Part shown: positions 12,332-25,423 of the stretch, in pieces
Layout: the number at the start of each line of letters is the position of its first letter
Numbering within the stretch: the stretch's first letter is position 1
DNA from: Sipunculus nudus
Lineage: Eukaryota > Annelida > Sipuncula > Golfingiida > Sipunculidae
Direction of reading: 5' to 3'
Assembly (NCBI GenBank): GCA_026874595.1
Contig: CM049306.1
Span: forward strand, 93,733,642 to 93,797,641
Length of the DNA: 64,000 nt
Notes under the pieces: model-generated
Seen by the model: only the letters and a program-made list of their open reading frames with translations
Databases searched by the model: none
Told to the model about the DNA's origin: nothing
Position numbers and translations under genes: made by a program

Positions 12332-14363
12332 ATAAATTGACGCTGATCATAATAATTATAAGTGAATAAAATAAGCACCTGTTAAGAACGGATATTTTGA
12401 AGTCGTAGGGGATACTCAAAATCGATTTTAATAAACACGGTAATGTGGAATCTGAAATCGCTCCATTGTGGTCACTTTCCGTATTCCAAGATCGATGCGA
12501 CCAAGAATTCAGACCCGGAAGAAGTTTTTTCTGAATTAAATAAAATCATTATTTTCATCTTAAGTTAAATGCATTCTCCCACAATCTAACGGTCTTTTAA
12601 CATGAATTACCAGTTCTTTTGGTGATCTCAAATCTACATGCGGTCTCATGTATTCAATTGATCAAAAACTTTTTAGGAACATTTATTTGCCAAATTGATT
12701 GCAGTATTGTATAAAATGGATTAAAATTAATGGATCAAATCACTTTAAAGTGAAAGTTAGCATCACCTTCCTGACGCATTCACATTTGGCACTTCTTAGA
12801 ACAAAGGAATAAGATCTTTAGGTTAAAGTCTACAGTCTGCTTTTTAACGCTAGCCAATTTCCTTCAGTTTACTGTGGGTACACCTAATCTATAATTGATG
12901 ATGTCACGCGTGGTCAGTCCGTGGCATAATCACAGCAGTCAGGTGTGTGGGAACAAGTCACGATGTTTTTTTGTACATCATGTTTCTGGGACATTCGATA
13001 TCTTTTTTGTCTCCGAACAAGAACTTTAAACTTTCCCACATGCCGGTAATTTGGTCCCTGCTGGACCACTTTTATTTTTTATACAATTTCATTACTTATC
13101 TTTCAATATTCTGTCCAGTATTATTACACAAATTATATTCATGTGATATACCTAGTTTTTGTATTTCAGGCTGAGGAATGTTCTCGGTGGATGGTCGGCC
13201 TCGGGGCTTTGGGAATCGCAAAGTGCATGATAACGTATAGACCCAACAAGTGTTCCCTGGGCGAATTTTGTTATTCTGTGTCTTGGTAAACTTAAATTCT
13301 CCACCAAGACTGATTACTGGTACTGTAAAGAAACCACACTATTAATAAATAAATTTATATCCTGCCATTTTTGGTCACTTATATTTAGATCTTTCATGTC
13401 TTTTTTGTCACGTGTCTCGGTGTCAGCTGGAATTAACACGTATAGCAGGAGACAGGACGGAATGGAAGGAGAAACATGCGAGTGTTCATGTTGCTCAACG
13501 GCTAAACAATACAGGGTTCAGTTTATCATGAAGTCAGACAGGCAACATACATAATTGTCACCTAAACGTCCCTGTATAGCTTTCTGTGAGTAGCTGCCAT
13601 ATCCTGATACAAGATTGCTTAATTTTTTTCAACAGGCGATCTTCGGGAGAAAGTTCAGATGAAAAATTGAAGCTAAATGCTTTTTCGAACTTGGGTGATT
13701 TTTCTTATTCTACTAGCCTCTAAACCAAAGTCTTGAAATAGAAATAACGGGTTTTAGTGACTTTATATTTGCCGTCCGTGTTTTTTTTCATAACAACCTA
13801 GGATGGTACCCAGCTCTGCAGCCTATCACAGAAAACCTTAATAGAGCAGGGTACCAGTCTAATAACAACCAAGCTTTTGTATTAAATCTGTAATTTCCTT
13901 AAGTGTTTGGAATAATTAACAGATTCCTTGGCTATATCTTTTCTTGAAATACTAACCGGATTTATCATTTGCGGTTTGTTATGGGACAGCAGTAAAGTTT
14001 GAGGTGTAAAAGGGTTGGCTCTTTACCTTAACAAGAGAAACGCAAAACTCTGCATGTGAAATCTTCAGCCCAATAGTAGAAGTATACACACAAGAAGCTC
14101 CACCTCCGGCTAACGTACGCTACTTTTGTGCAAATCCTCGTCTACGAGCAGATTCATATAAGTGCATATTTTTTAAATTGTTTAAATTGTGCAGATCGGA
14201 TTGTCTGACCCCGTTTAGACATAAATGAGTCAAACTAATGACTCAAAATAACAAATGAAAACGTTATCGTGCTGGGTATAACTAATTCGAATGTTGGGAG
14301 AACTATTTGTCTGTCATTACAGGCAAGGAATTTATTGTATTTCGAGTCCAAAGCATAGAAAAA

Positions 14364-14437
14364 TCCTTACGCCATCATATATATTACTATGCATATGATC
14401 TCCTTACGCCATCATATATATTACTATGCATATGATC
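14364..14437. repeat. 37-bp perfect tandem duplication
   Basis: Two identical copies of a 37-base unit that begins TCCTTACGCCATCATATATA and ends GCATATGATC. Confidence 0.5.
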
Positions 14438-14512
14438 AAAGCTATCTTGTTCCGTTATTTCAGTTTGTATATTCTTCCAAATGTGTTATTCCAATGCAAA
14501 CCGATATAATGA

Positions 14513-16325
14513 CAAGGGACCCATGGGTCACGGCGCTCAGCTGAAGTTTGCAATTTTAGCAAATGCAAAATATGCTGATTTCTATTGTAATGTTTTTTCA
14601 TATATATTAGCATAAGAGAGGCTAAGAGGAAATGGCCCTCCTACTTGGCTATTGTGAAGTTCTAAATATAAGATTGCAAAACTAATACCCTGACAAGACT
14701 GCAATGAAGAAAAAGAGTATTTTTTTTAGATACTGTGATGCATATGAAAAATTTTGAGATGGACAGGCAAGTGGAGAGAATGGACTTATACGTGTATTTA
14801 ACTTTCACGGGAATTATGCATTTAAGTTTCATTGAACATTATTTTTTAGCATATCCACTGTTTCCTTTAATAGTGTTTATCAGATTCTTTTTATTTATTT
14901 GTAATAAAGAAATCTGAAAATATAAATCAAAATATCAGAATTGTAAGTTGCATTATTATTTATCCAGAGTTGAGCTCACATCGGGTTATATTATGCATAC
15001 AGATATATTTTATTATTTTAAAATCACAAATGTTTAAACTGAATTTAAAAGAAAATAATGCAATAACATGGCATCTTCAAGATTATTCCTTGAATCACAT
15101 TTAAAAAAGTTTTGTACACTGGTGTTTTCAGTAAATGCTTAGTTTTATTCACTGAAATAAAAGATTCAGTAATATTGATAAAATAAAAACAACTTTTCAA
15201 ATGAAGTATACATACTTTTGGTTGAATGAAGGACATACAATATCATTATGCTAATTACTATCTCAGCAATAATTTATTACTGGAATTAATATTCAGTTGA
15301 ACAACTGGTGAAGTTTTTTTTACTCATCTGAAGTAAGGAATTACTATCTGATGAACATCCACACTTTTATAACAATACACCACGTTGTGGACATAATTAA
15401 ATGTTCACTTTAATTAATCATTGTAACCCTGGTGGTAGAATACAAAATCTAAAATGTAGCAAAAGTCTAGAAAAGAACATCATCATTCATCTAATTTATG
15501 CCAAATCCGGGGGGGGGGGGCAGGGCAGAGGGGAAGCCTGCCAATAGGGGAAAACCTCCAAGCTGAGCCAAGACAAGCTGCCTGGAGCCGGTTACATAAC
15601 ACAGGTGAAAGCTGTACTAGGTGGGTATGAAAACTTAAATAAAAGCTACTCTTTTCAATCAATCCTTTGAAATTTAAGATTTTAAAAGGTTAAATCCTTA
15701 TGTATATATGCCGTGAAATATTAATCAACAGTGCTAACAGGGAAAAACGTGCCGTGGTCTAAGTTGGACAAAATAAAAGGTATTTATTTTTTATTTTATG
15801 CTAACAACTTTAAAAAATTGCAAAATTCAGATCTAATTTTGGGTTTACAATTGAATATTGATTAATTAAAGTTATTTCCCTGAAAAAAAGTCTCTAGCTT
15901 CAGCAATTCTCATGTTAAGTGAGTAAAAGTATTTCCTTAATTTTAAAAGTGCATTATATTTGGGCCCATAACTTCAAGAAATTAAGCAATACTGACCTAA
16001 TTATTGGTATGTACATATATGTCTGGAAAACTATGCATATTAAATATGATAAAAAACAGATCAGTGGTTCTGATATTAGGCAGTCTAGAAGTGTAACAAT
16101 GGGGTTTTTTAATGGAAAACGGAGGTTTTTTCCTTAATATCTCAAAGGAAAGAAGTCCTAGTGACCCAATTTTCGGTATGGTAGGAGATTTTGGGGACAT
16201 CTAAAGGTATGCCGAAATTCAGACTCGTAGGTCCAACGGTTTCAAAACGTGCCAGTATAACGGACCGACGTACGGCCGACGGACCATGACTATAGCTCAG
16301 ATGACTTATACTCAGCTTAGCTAAT
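14513..16325 (+). mobile_element. 1.8-kb dispersed non-coding element, copy 1
   Basis: The element starts AAGGGACCCATGGGTCACGG followed by CGCTCAGCTG and ends with GACGG modules and CTATAGCTCAGATGACTTAT, then ACTCAGCTTAGCTAA. The same order of sequence is found at 45717-48930, for example GCTAAGAGGAAA...GGCCCTCCTACTTGG, ACAGGCAAGTGGA and ACGTGCCGTGG. No transposase or polymerase frame is visible. It could be a non-autonomous element; its class is not resolved. Confidence 0.5.
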
Positions 16326-17250
16326 AACTAGTCAGCACTTGGCGTTTCAAGTTGGATCAAGGTGTACAGTGATAACTCATAAATCACATTCAGGCAGACA
16401 CGGCATCAGCACATTATGATGTATATGGACCTCACGCTGGTAACATCCTGCCGCCCGGAGGGAAGGAATAATCTATTACAATCCTGTACCTCATTATTAT
16501 CATGATTCTTTGCGGTCATTCTGTACACCATAATTAACATACACCTATTCATGCGACCAAACAATAACACAACATATACAACAATTTATCACTTTTATTG
16601 ACCGGTGGGAATTACACAATTTGCATATCAGTTTTCGAAGTACCTTAAACCCATACTCCTTACAACTGCTTACTTCTCTATACGTCCATACTCCCCGTAT
16701 CAATACTGTTCGTCCATCATTTAATGTCATTATTACATTAAAGCAGTCACTACAAAATGTGAACTTTCTACCATATATCAGTTTGTGTTAACAATATAAA
16801 AATGCCCAAGATAAAAAAAAACTTATACCGAAACGTTATTAGCATGGAAAAAGTGGAAAAAATTAAAAAAAAAAAGTTGCTTTCCGCTGTATTAAACAAA
16901 CCTACTTATTATTGTACAGAATGGCTGAAGTCAAGTAAGATTAAGATTTTTTTCTTTGTTTTGTATTACATCACTTAGCATACTTCTGGTTACATTAGGC
17001 AATAAATATTAATGTTACCTGACGTAATCACAATTTGAAATAATTTGATAAATAAAATAGATTGAACCTGTCGAACGTCAAACGACACTGTGTGTATAGG
17101 AGTGAAGAGAGCGGAATCTATGCTCGCAACAACCTTGAAGCACACATCTCTACAACGGAAAAATTATCCATGTCTCACATACTAAATGTTAGGTTAGAAA
17201 TAACGGTCTAGTAACGTCTGTGCCGGAATGAACATTCCCCCCTCTATAAC

Positions 17251-17251
<1 letters not shown>

Positions 17252-17321
<70 letters not shown>
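17252..17321. repeat. (AT)n microsatellite
   Basis: About 70 bases of AT dinucleotides. Confidence 0.5.
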
Positions 17322-17324
<3 letters not shown>

Positions 17325-20300
17325 AATTAGTAATACAGACCAATAATGTTATTTACGCGCACGTGCCGTGTATAAAACACGTCCACGTGATCAAGCCATG
17401 GCCAAGACTAAATTTCGATTGCTGTTCAAAATTGCAACCAAACCCACCAGTCATAATGTAATGATACAGCAATTACTGACCGCTGGTGTTTGTTAACACA
17501 GGATAAGTCAACCACCATGAAGTCTGATAACCGAACTCGAACAGCAGAGTCGTCTGTCAGACCACGTGACGCCAAACAGTAACGTGACAGGTATACCGGC
17601 GTCTGGCTCAGGTGCCAACATCAATGTCTGTAACGATCATTGCGCATTAATCATCCTGTAACAGAACAATCAGGGTCACACTAATCCGAGAGCTGATTAT
17701 GGATGAAAGCGCGAGTCGCCGAAATGTTAAGTGTGGTATTAGTGTGTCATGGATCTACAGCACTGAAATAATCCACAGACTGTGCGATGGTGCTTACATA
17801 TACCCGTCCACCAACAATGCCCTTTTCAAAGCCATGACAACATGACACTCAAGCCTTCTAAAACAACTGAAAGGGGCCTGCGAGTCATGATGAAAGTCAT
17901 AATAGAACATCCATTCTAAGGGTCGGACCAAAATATTTGCTGCGAAGTAGTATTTGACATCAGAGGCTTAAATGGTCGTGCTATATGTGCTAAATATTGA
18001 AGAAAAATTGTTGTAAATGATTAATTACATTAGTTACCTCTTTTCTTCCCTATGGCACTGATTCAAACAAAGCTGTCAGGCCATCAATACGGACGCAGAA
18101 TCAAACTTTCCGAGTAAAACCAGGTTTGTTATTAATAACTGCTGCATGAATACTAGCAAATGCAAGTCAACCGTGAATTTAATATTTATTATTTTACCCA
18201 ACAGAAAAACGTTACTTTGTCTTACTTCGGAAAAATGACAGTTCGACAAGCAGATAAAAATTAAAAAGTAGTGTTAGATAAGGCGTGTATATCTCCATAT
18301 ACTAGAATTGATGCGAACCCAATAGCTAGTACTGCCACTCCAACGTCTTCAGTTAATTAAAATTAGACGTTTGGGTGGCAGGCGGCCGCTACCCTTTTCA
18401 CTGACAGACCTCTCTCTTTAGTTTCTTGTGCGTTTGTTCTTATAATTTTCTTTATGGACGATGCTGTGTAATAACTCCCCGAACGTATCGTTCCCTTGAA
18501 AATCCCAACCTTTTAAGCGACAGTCCTCTGATCTATAAAACTGAAGTTGAACATTTATTTTTATTTATTTGTTACATTTATTTGGCTTCAAGGTTATTTG
18601 CCTGTATTAAATGTAAAAATTACCGGGTTACATTTCGAGCATTTAATTGTTGTAAATATGTTTAAAAGGTGTTCTGTATATATAAAGGCCCTCATGCCAA
18701 TTCTCTATAGAGACAATTAAAATGAAAGTAATAGTTTCCAGTATTCGGATATCAACTTATTAATAAGTCTTTAGAGTTAATGTCCATAGATGTGAAATTT
18801 GAGAAGTACATATGAATTTATTATAATGAGTTCTACTGTGACGTAAGTCAGTCATTAACAAATAAAATTAAAAAAAAAACACTGCGTACAATGATCACAA
18901 AGTCACAAAGATCAGTTGGTTCCGCCGCAGTGTCAACGTGTGATGTCCGGTAGGACAACGTGTGTAGGAGGTACCGTGCCTACTGGGAAGTCACCATGTC
19001 CTAAAGTTACAATCACTCACTGTGCACATTATATCTGTCAACATGTATAGCTAACAAAGTCACTCCGGGCTGTGATCGATAAAACAGATAGACAAAGCAG
19101 AGATCGGTTACAGAGTAAACCATAACACTGATTACCGCCCGACACGGGCCTTCACGAACAGTACCACGCTAAAATCAATGTCGACTTTCTGCCCGCCTTG
19201 TACCACCCAGGGGTTTTAAGACTCCCAGAAGTCAAAAGTTACACAGGCCCGGTCCGCGTTTTGGGTTAGAAGAAACGCCCAAGAAACACCTCGCGGGACG
19301 ATGCCGTGCACATTAGCCGACTACTAATGCCTTCTGTTGAAACTCCGGCAAATCTGGCGGCTGTTTAAACAGGTGAATGGGCACCTAGCATGGCCGCAAA
19401 AGTCAATGTTACGATTACTAAACGGTCAAGATTAGTCCCAGACGAGCATATAGGCCATGCCAGACTTGTAAACTCGCTTGAAACTGCTGTAACCAAATCT
19501 GCTTAATATAAGCTTTGATGGTACAGCGACTGGGCAAAGTAGATGGACCCGTTAGGTTTGTCTCGTCACGACTTGAAACAAGCCAGCTCAGATTCTCGGA
19601 GGTACGCAGGCGGACCTGCGGCCACGCGCCATATGATATGGCGGCACTGATAAGTACAAATAACGTTCATATAAGAAGGACAACATCCCCATCGCCCTTG
19701 CCATTCAGTTGGTCATAATCAATTCCCGGGTTAGTTACCGCGAATCGTTTGAACAATAATTTGCATGTGGTCAGATGATGACAACTGTTCTCAACAGTAT
19801 GGAGCAGACCGACATGCAGATCTGAAACTCTCATTACAACGGAGACGGAAAAAAATAATAAATAAAATAAAGTCATGCCCCGAAATTACGTAGAACTGTC
19901 AGGAATATCATTTAAATTACCTCGACAATCAATGCCTTCTATTATATATCGGAGCTTATTCCTAAATTACACATTTATCTTCAAAACGTCCTTGTAAAAA
20001 CGAGCTTCATTTTGCATTCATTGGTTGCTTTGTCTTGCATGGAGGAAAGGTACCATTAGTTATAAAAAAAGGTTAATCGGCGATTAGTGGCCGATATTCT
20101 GTCCCAACTACAGATGTACGGGCAAGCTCTTATCGGGTTTGTAAAACCAAGATTAATTACGAATATATCACCGAAACCACGCACAAACCCACGAAAGTTT
20201 ATAGTTTTCCTTAACCCCTTCCTCCGAAGCCATCAATAACCTATCAAATTTAACTTCCCAAAATCCTGTAATGTAGCTCCATTTTAAAATGTCATAAAGA

Positions 20301-20819
20301 CCGTACCAATATCACAAACTAGATTTTAAATATCAGTCGTCATTCTATTAAAATTTCTGAAAGTCTTAATCTAAATAAGGTGGGATAGGGATGGCAATAA
20401 TCAAGGAGGAGGCGGGTCCACCGGGAAACCACGCCTCCTTTACAGGACTATCATTTGTATGATTTAACTTCAATATTTTTAAACTGTTCCTTAATATTAC
20501 ACCTTTTCTAACCTAAAATATCCCTTACAATGTAAATCCTACGATCAATGGTGTTATTACACACTGTCGGTGACGGGGAGATTGCAGGAACACAAACCTG
20601 TCAAGACATCATTAAATGGTTCCATTTTACACTAATCTTAATTAAGCAGACCTACTCCTGTGATTAAAATTTGTTAATGAGCTCTGTTAATGAAATAAAA
20701 CATTGGCTGAAATAATAATTCTCACAGGTAGGCCTATTTAATTATTCCACGCCATTTTAATAAGAAAAAGGCTATCCTACCAACCAAGACCCATCCTCTT
20801 AAACGATAATTGACATAAC

Positions 20820-20827
20820 TGACGTCA
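20820..20827. promoter_or_regulatory. perfect CRE-like palindrome TGACGTCA
   Basis: Same consensus as at 1072. A CACGTG E-box follows within 20 bases. Function is not shown. Confidence 0.5.
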
Positions 20828-21805
20828 AAAGCATCACGTGGTACAGAAATATTGCGAAAAAGTGACCTTCAAAGCACCGCCAATTACATTATGACAAAAA
20901 TTATATCACAAAGAACACAATTAAAAAGGGAATATTAATTAAACTTGAATGGACCTATGGCCAAAAAATTAATCCCACTTTAGTCTCTGTTAAGTCTAAC
21001 TACCTTTATCATAGTACAAAGCATTTCGCTTTGTATAAAACAAATATCACCAAATAGATGGGGGTGAACATAAACAATAACATTATACAATCTTCACTTT
21101 GTAGCCTTAATCATTTCCCGTTGTGAGAGAACCTAATGTTGCAACACAAAATAATCTACATTGATTTCAAAACACATTGGGCTATTAATGATACTGTTTC
21201 CAGCGAGCCTGCGTCTATTTGTGGGTCGTTTCTTTAGCGCTGATCGTCACTGACGTCTTCAATGTGATTTAGCGGCAGCTATCTGACACAGCGTGAGCAG
21301 GTGCTCTACAAAAGGAAATTATTCATGGCGCAGTCTTCCTTTGACTGGACCTGTTATGGCTAACAGTACCTCTGTGAGTTCAAATATAACGACACTTGCA
21401 ATACCGTAAACAACAGCGTGCTCATCAGTCGTCCAGTCTTCTGATAATAATTTTCCCTGTAGGTGGCGCTCCTGTGAAAATCGAGTTGCTGCAGATCTGT
21501 TGGGAGCTGGGACACCCTTGAGTCTCCACACCGAAGCTTTTAAAAGTCTCTGCATATTTAAGATCTTAGCAGCTGATCCACACTAGGATTACAACAGAAC
21601 TAAACTAAATGACTCCTAAACTACTAACATCCTCAATCATCCGCCAATTATAATTGATTAAATATGTACAAATTATTTAAATTAATAAAAAGAGAAATAC
21701 TATTGACAAGAGTTCATGCGTAAACATTTGTTGCCTCCACTCGTATAGTAATTATTACATTTGCAGAACATCGCACCAGTAACTCCAGTTAGCAGATTAT
21801 ACCCA

Positions 21806-21813
21806 TGACGTCA
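21806..21813. promoter_or_regulatory. perfect CRE-like palindrome TGACGTCA
   Basis: Same consensus again; a related TGACATCA half variant follows about 20 bases later. Function is not shown. Confidence 0.5.
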
Positions 21814-22400
21814 CGAATATCTTCATAGTGACATCATAAACGTAACCATGACAATAAACATGTGATTGTGCACAGATGTGATTTGTGCATAGGTGATCTT
21901 TATTGTATTAAATTTAAATCACTGATATTTCAGTAAATTTCCACCAATCGCCTTCTTTGTAACATCGTAACAACGGTAGTGCCACCTGACCGGCAATACA
22001 CGATGAAAATTTACAAAAACTACTGTACTAAATCTCAAACATGCCGTCTAATATTTTGAAAACGTCTTATAAACTGTTCAAACTCGGCAATTTTGCAAAA
22101 GTTTTGTATTACGCGAGATAATGTTGAAAATGCACAGATAATCTGTCAGTGAATAAACCAAGAATTAAGGATACGAACACAATATATTGAAAAGAATGAG
22201 AGTAAAATAATTTAGTTATGACTTTTTCTGAAGTAACATGGGTAGGTATATATTGTGAAAACGATGACTGGATTTTAGTACCATGAATTCTATGCCTGAC
22301 TTCATATTCGTGAGATTAAATTGTCGCGATTTCAAACTTTTCAGCATTTTACGAAGGTTCGATTTTCGCAGTCTCACGGCATATACCCTTTACTGTATGA

Positions 22401-25320
22401 ATAATTTCACAATGTTCTCAAAATTTTTTTTATAATATGAAAGGACCTAGGGAACATCCAAAGAGTAGAAATTATTGTTTCTATAAATAGTCGGATAATG
22501 TAAAAGGTTCATATTACGCCATCCTTATAAATACACACTGACAACTGCTTAATTAAGTTGATTTTTTTTTTCTAAAACTCATTTTCACATAACCCTGAGC
22601 TTGGGGAAACTAATAGCGTTCATAAGATCATCATATACAAGAAACTGTTGGTAATACTTCTAGACAGGTTTCTTCATTTACATGTATCATTCTATTTTTG
22701 ATTTTAGCTGTATCCTTAGACTAGATGAACGACAAGTGACCGTTGCAGGCAGGCACTTTATGTATACACCAGCTTACAGAGCTGTTGGCCTAAGTTATAA
22801 ATTGCACTTTTCTCTCCATCCTATATACAGAACCTCTCCCTTAGTTTCTGGAATAACTTACTTTCTAATATTTTCAGGCTACTGCATATTTTAAGCCAAT
22901 CCTTAAATTCAGACAATAAAGTGTAAAAACAAAGGCAAAACCCAACCAGATCGCTACACAGAACAAACCTATGTATTTATACCAAAATAACACAGGAAGA
23001 TATGAAATTATGAAATTTTCTTTAAAGAATGCATGTCAATTTTATCCAGGCAGTGCTTAATTTGAATATACCTGAAATGATGCCACCAACACACTACCTT
23101 GAATAATAAGAAAATTTAAAAGGTTGGCCATATATTCTAAGAATGTGATACAAAATAACATTACCAGCATATACATAGATTTTGGTAGTAAATGAGTCAA
23201 TGTGCATACATGTATGTACACTTTAACACAATTTATGTACCCTATTGCACAAGCAGTTTTTCTACACTCATATTTAATCGTACATTGAAAGCAAATTATG
23301 TTATGCACGCAGAAGTATTCCAGACCAGCTGCAATATATACATTGAATCTAACATGCATGCAAAAATCTTAGACCAACAGGTCTTGAAGTTAATCCAAAT
23401 ATATAACAAGACACCCCATAAAGAGTGAAAGCTTCTTTCTCGTATAGTAGCAAAAGTATTCAGGGAGGTTGGGTTTAAGCACTTTGTATTGCATTTTATG
23501 TCAGGCAGACATGAATGTTTGGTCACTTTCACAGAAGAGAGGATTAGGGTCATTCTGTAGTATTGTCTTCTGACTTCATATGGCAGCACTTATATAGGCT
23601 CTCAAAAAATCAATGTACTTTGGTACAGGTATCTATCTTTTAAGACATGTATGACATAGTACAGAAAGCAATGGAATGAGGTCAAACATCAGATCTATCG
23701 TTTGCGCAAATGTAAACCTTATCAAAAGAAGACTTCAGTAGTTTAGACATGCCTAAGCATATATATATATATCTTCTAATTTCAAAAGATTTCATACTGC
23801 CACCAAATTGACTTGTTATAAATATGATCACCTAATTTTAAAATCATCAAGTCTTTGTGTGTCTCTCATGCTTCTGGGACAAACCTCAGATGTAGCTTAG
23901 ACCATTAAACTGAACTAACAGCATTTTCATGTTGGAGATATGTAATTAATATCAAATAGGAAGGGGATAGTCAATGTTTTTAGATCTACACTTTGCCTCC
24001 AAGGACTGCAGGAGTAGGTCTTAATCTAATCTTAATCAAACATAATTGTGGATAAAGTGCTGTCTCATATAGCAATCTTGCTGTTAAAGTAAAGTAACTG
24101 ACCTCGTTAGTACAGTCTAGACTTATTAAAATTTTTTTTGGGGTATTTTTTTTGCTAAAAATATGTGTTCAAATATGAGTATATTAATATTTTCTGCTCT
24201 GTTGCCATAGAAATTTATGAATAACCATGCTTTTGTGTATATTTTATGTTTTGATGAAATAAATTGATTTGAAAGTGTAATTCCAGACATTCTGAATTTG
24301 TAACCAAGTCAACAATTTATAGCAGGTTTGACCATTTCCCATTGCCTTCAGGGTCATGGCTACTTCCATGAATTGGGCAAAAAATGACTTAGCTCATCAC
24401 AAACATCTGACTTTACTGCAGTTTTTATGCTCAGATGATGAATGTTCTCCAGGAATAACAATGGTACATCTATTTGTTAACATTTAAATCACCACAATCA
24501 ATTTATCTTGGTTATGCTTAACTATAATTCCTCTTGGTTTTATCAGCTTATTGTATGTAACATAATGCTTTGCAAATATATACTATTATACCTTTTGGTT
24601 TCATCAGCTTATTGTATGTAAAATAATGCTTTGCTAATATAACCTTTAATGTGGTCTCGTTATTGCATATCAGAAGACAGACAAACCCAATAAAGCAACA
24701 ATTAGAGGGCATAAATAATAAAACAATCTTTGATTACACAACCTAGCAGTCTGACATTGTTTTCTACATTAACTTGGTTTTTTCTTTTTCAATAATATTC
24801 AACAATAACATCAACAGGACATCACAAGTTCATATCTGATATGATTAATAATAAGTGCTTCACATAAGTCTCTGTGAACTGGCAATGATCAGTACAACAA
24901 AACCTGTCTATATTTACTTCCCATCGAACCATATATAATATCAAATTTGCGATTGATTTACATATAAGGCTGGTGACATACTCATGATGATAAACACTCA
25001 TTTACACGACAGACACATTGACATATGATGAACGACATGAATCCTCAAGATGGTGCATCAGTGAACGCATATGGAGGTTTAATGTACTCCTTCCGTGAAC
25101 ACAGTCATACTTGCAGGTGGGGGTTATATGTGCTCTCCTGCAGTTAGTCGTTAAATGTGCTTCTTCAGTGAATGCTGTAACTCCTGCTTGTGGTGGGGAA
25201 TATTTTCTTCCTCTGTGAATTCAGTCACTCCTGCATGTTGGGGTCACATATGTTCCCTTTTTGAGGTAAATGATAATGATGATGGTGTAACAGAATCGGA
25301 AGATGATGCGTCACTCATAA
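22401..25320. other. 3' flank and possible 3' UTR of the POMGNT1-like gene
   Basis: The region downstream of the stop codon. CpG drops here relative to lower coordinates. A degenerate tandem duplication lies at about 24530-24650 (TTTATCAGCTTATTGTATGT repeated about 65 bases later with small changes). No other gene seen. The true 3' end of the transcript cannot be placed by eye. Confidence 0.5.
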
Positions 25321-25423
25321 TCATAACGACTTGATGGCCACAGGCTTCAGACTATCAGGTTTATACTTGTAATATGGCGATGACTGGCCGACTAATAGAA
25401 TTGTGTTATTTGTGTACGAGAAT
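25321..25423 (-). CDS. POMGNT1-like: last coding exon of POMGNT1-like gene
   Basis: 103 coding bases follow a GTGGTCTTTTCAG acceptor. The exon takes two bases from the previous exon and encodes FSYTNNTILLVGQSSPYYKY, then KPDSLKPVAIKSL and a TGA stop (25321-25323). ILLVGQSSPYY...KP matches the C-terminal FLVVGVPASPYSVKKP of POMGNT1, so this is the natural end of the catalytic domain. The phase would allow a direct splice from the 41192-41353 exon, but that would omit about 30-35 family residues. The 3' untranslated region continues to lower coordinates; I could not fix its end. An ATTAAA-type signal on the minus strand occurs near 25080. Confidence 0.5.

Larger units (their letters stand above)
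10046..14510. other. intergenic DNA, no supported gene
   Basis: AT-rich spacer with microsatellites at 11231-11269 and 12270-12329, a repeat fragment near 11560-11665 and a 37-bp tandem duplication at 14364-14437. Unique moderately GC-rich patches (for example about 12840-12960) could be regulatory, but there is no direct evidence. A small fold-back (TGGTACCC-AGCTCT against AGAGC-AGGGTACCA) lies at about 13804-13857. Confidence 0.5.
16326..22400. other. intergenic DNA, CpG-normal, mostly unique
   Basis: No supported gene. An (AT)n run lies at 17252-17321. The stretch 17340-17720 is rich in CpG (19 in 360 bases by my count) and holds CACGTG E-boxes and a TATAAAA, so it might be a promoter, but no first exon is recognisable. 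Around 20600-20730 several TAAT-type homeodomain-like motifs occur. Perfect CRE palindromes lie at 20820 and 21806. The minus-strand frame at 21319-21555 is open but unrecognised. Confidence 0.5.

Noticed and set aside
21319-21555. 78-residue minus-strand frame with a hydrophobic stretch
   Set aside because: Unrecognised, no splice signals or upstream promoter that fit, and chance cannot be excluded.
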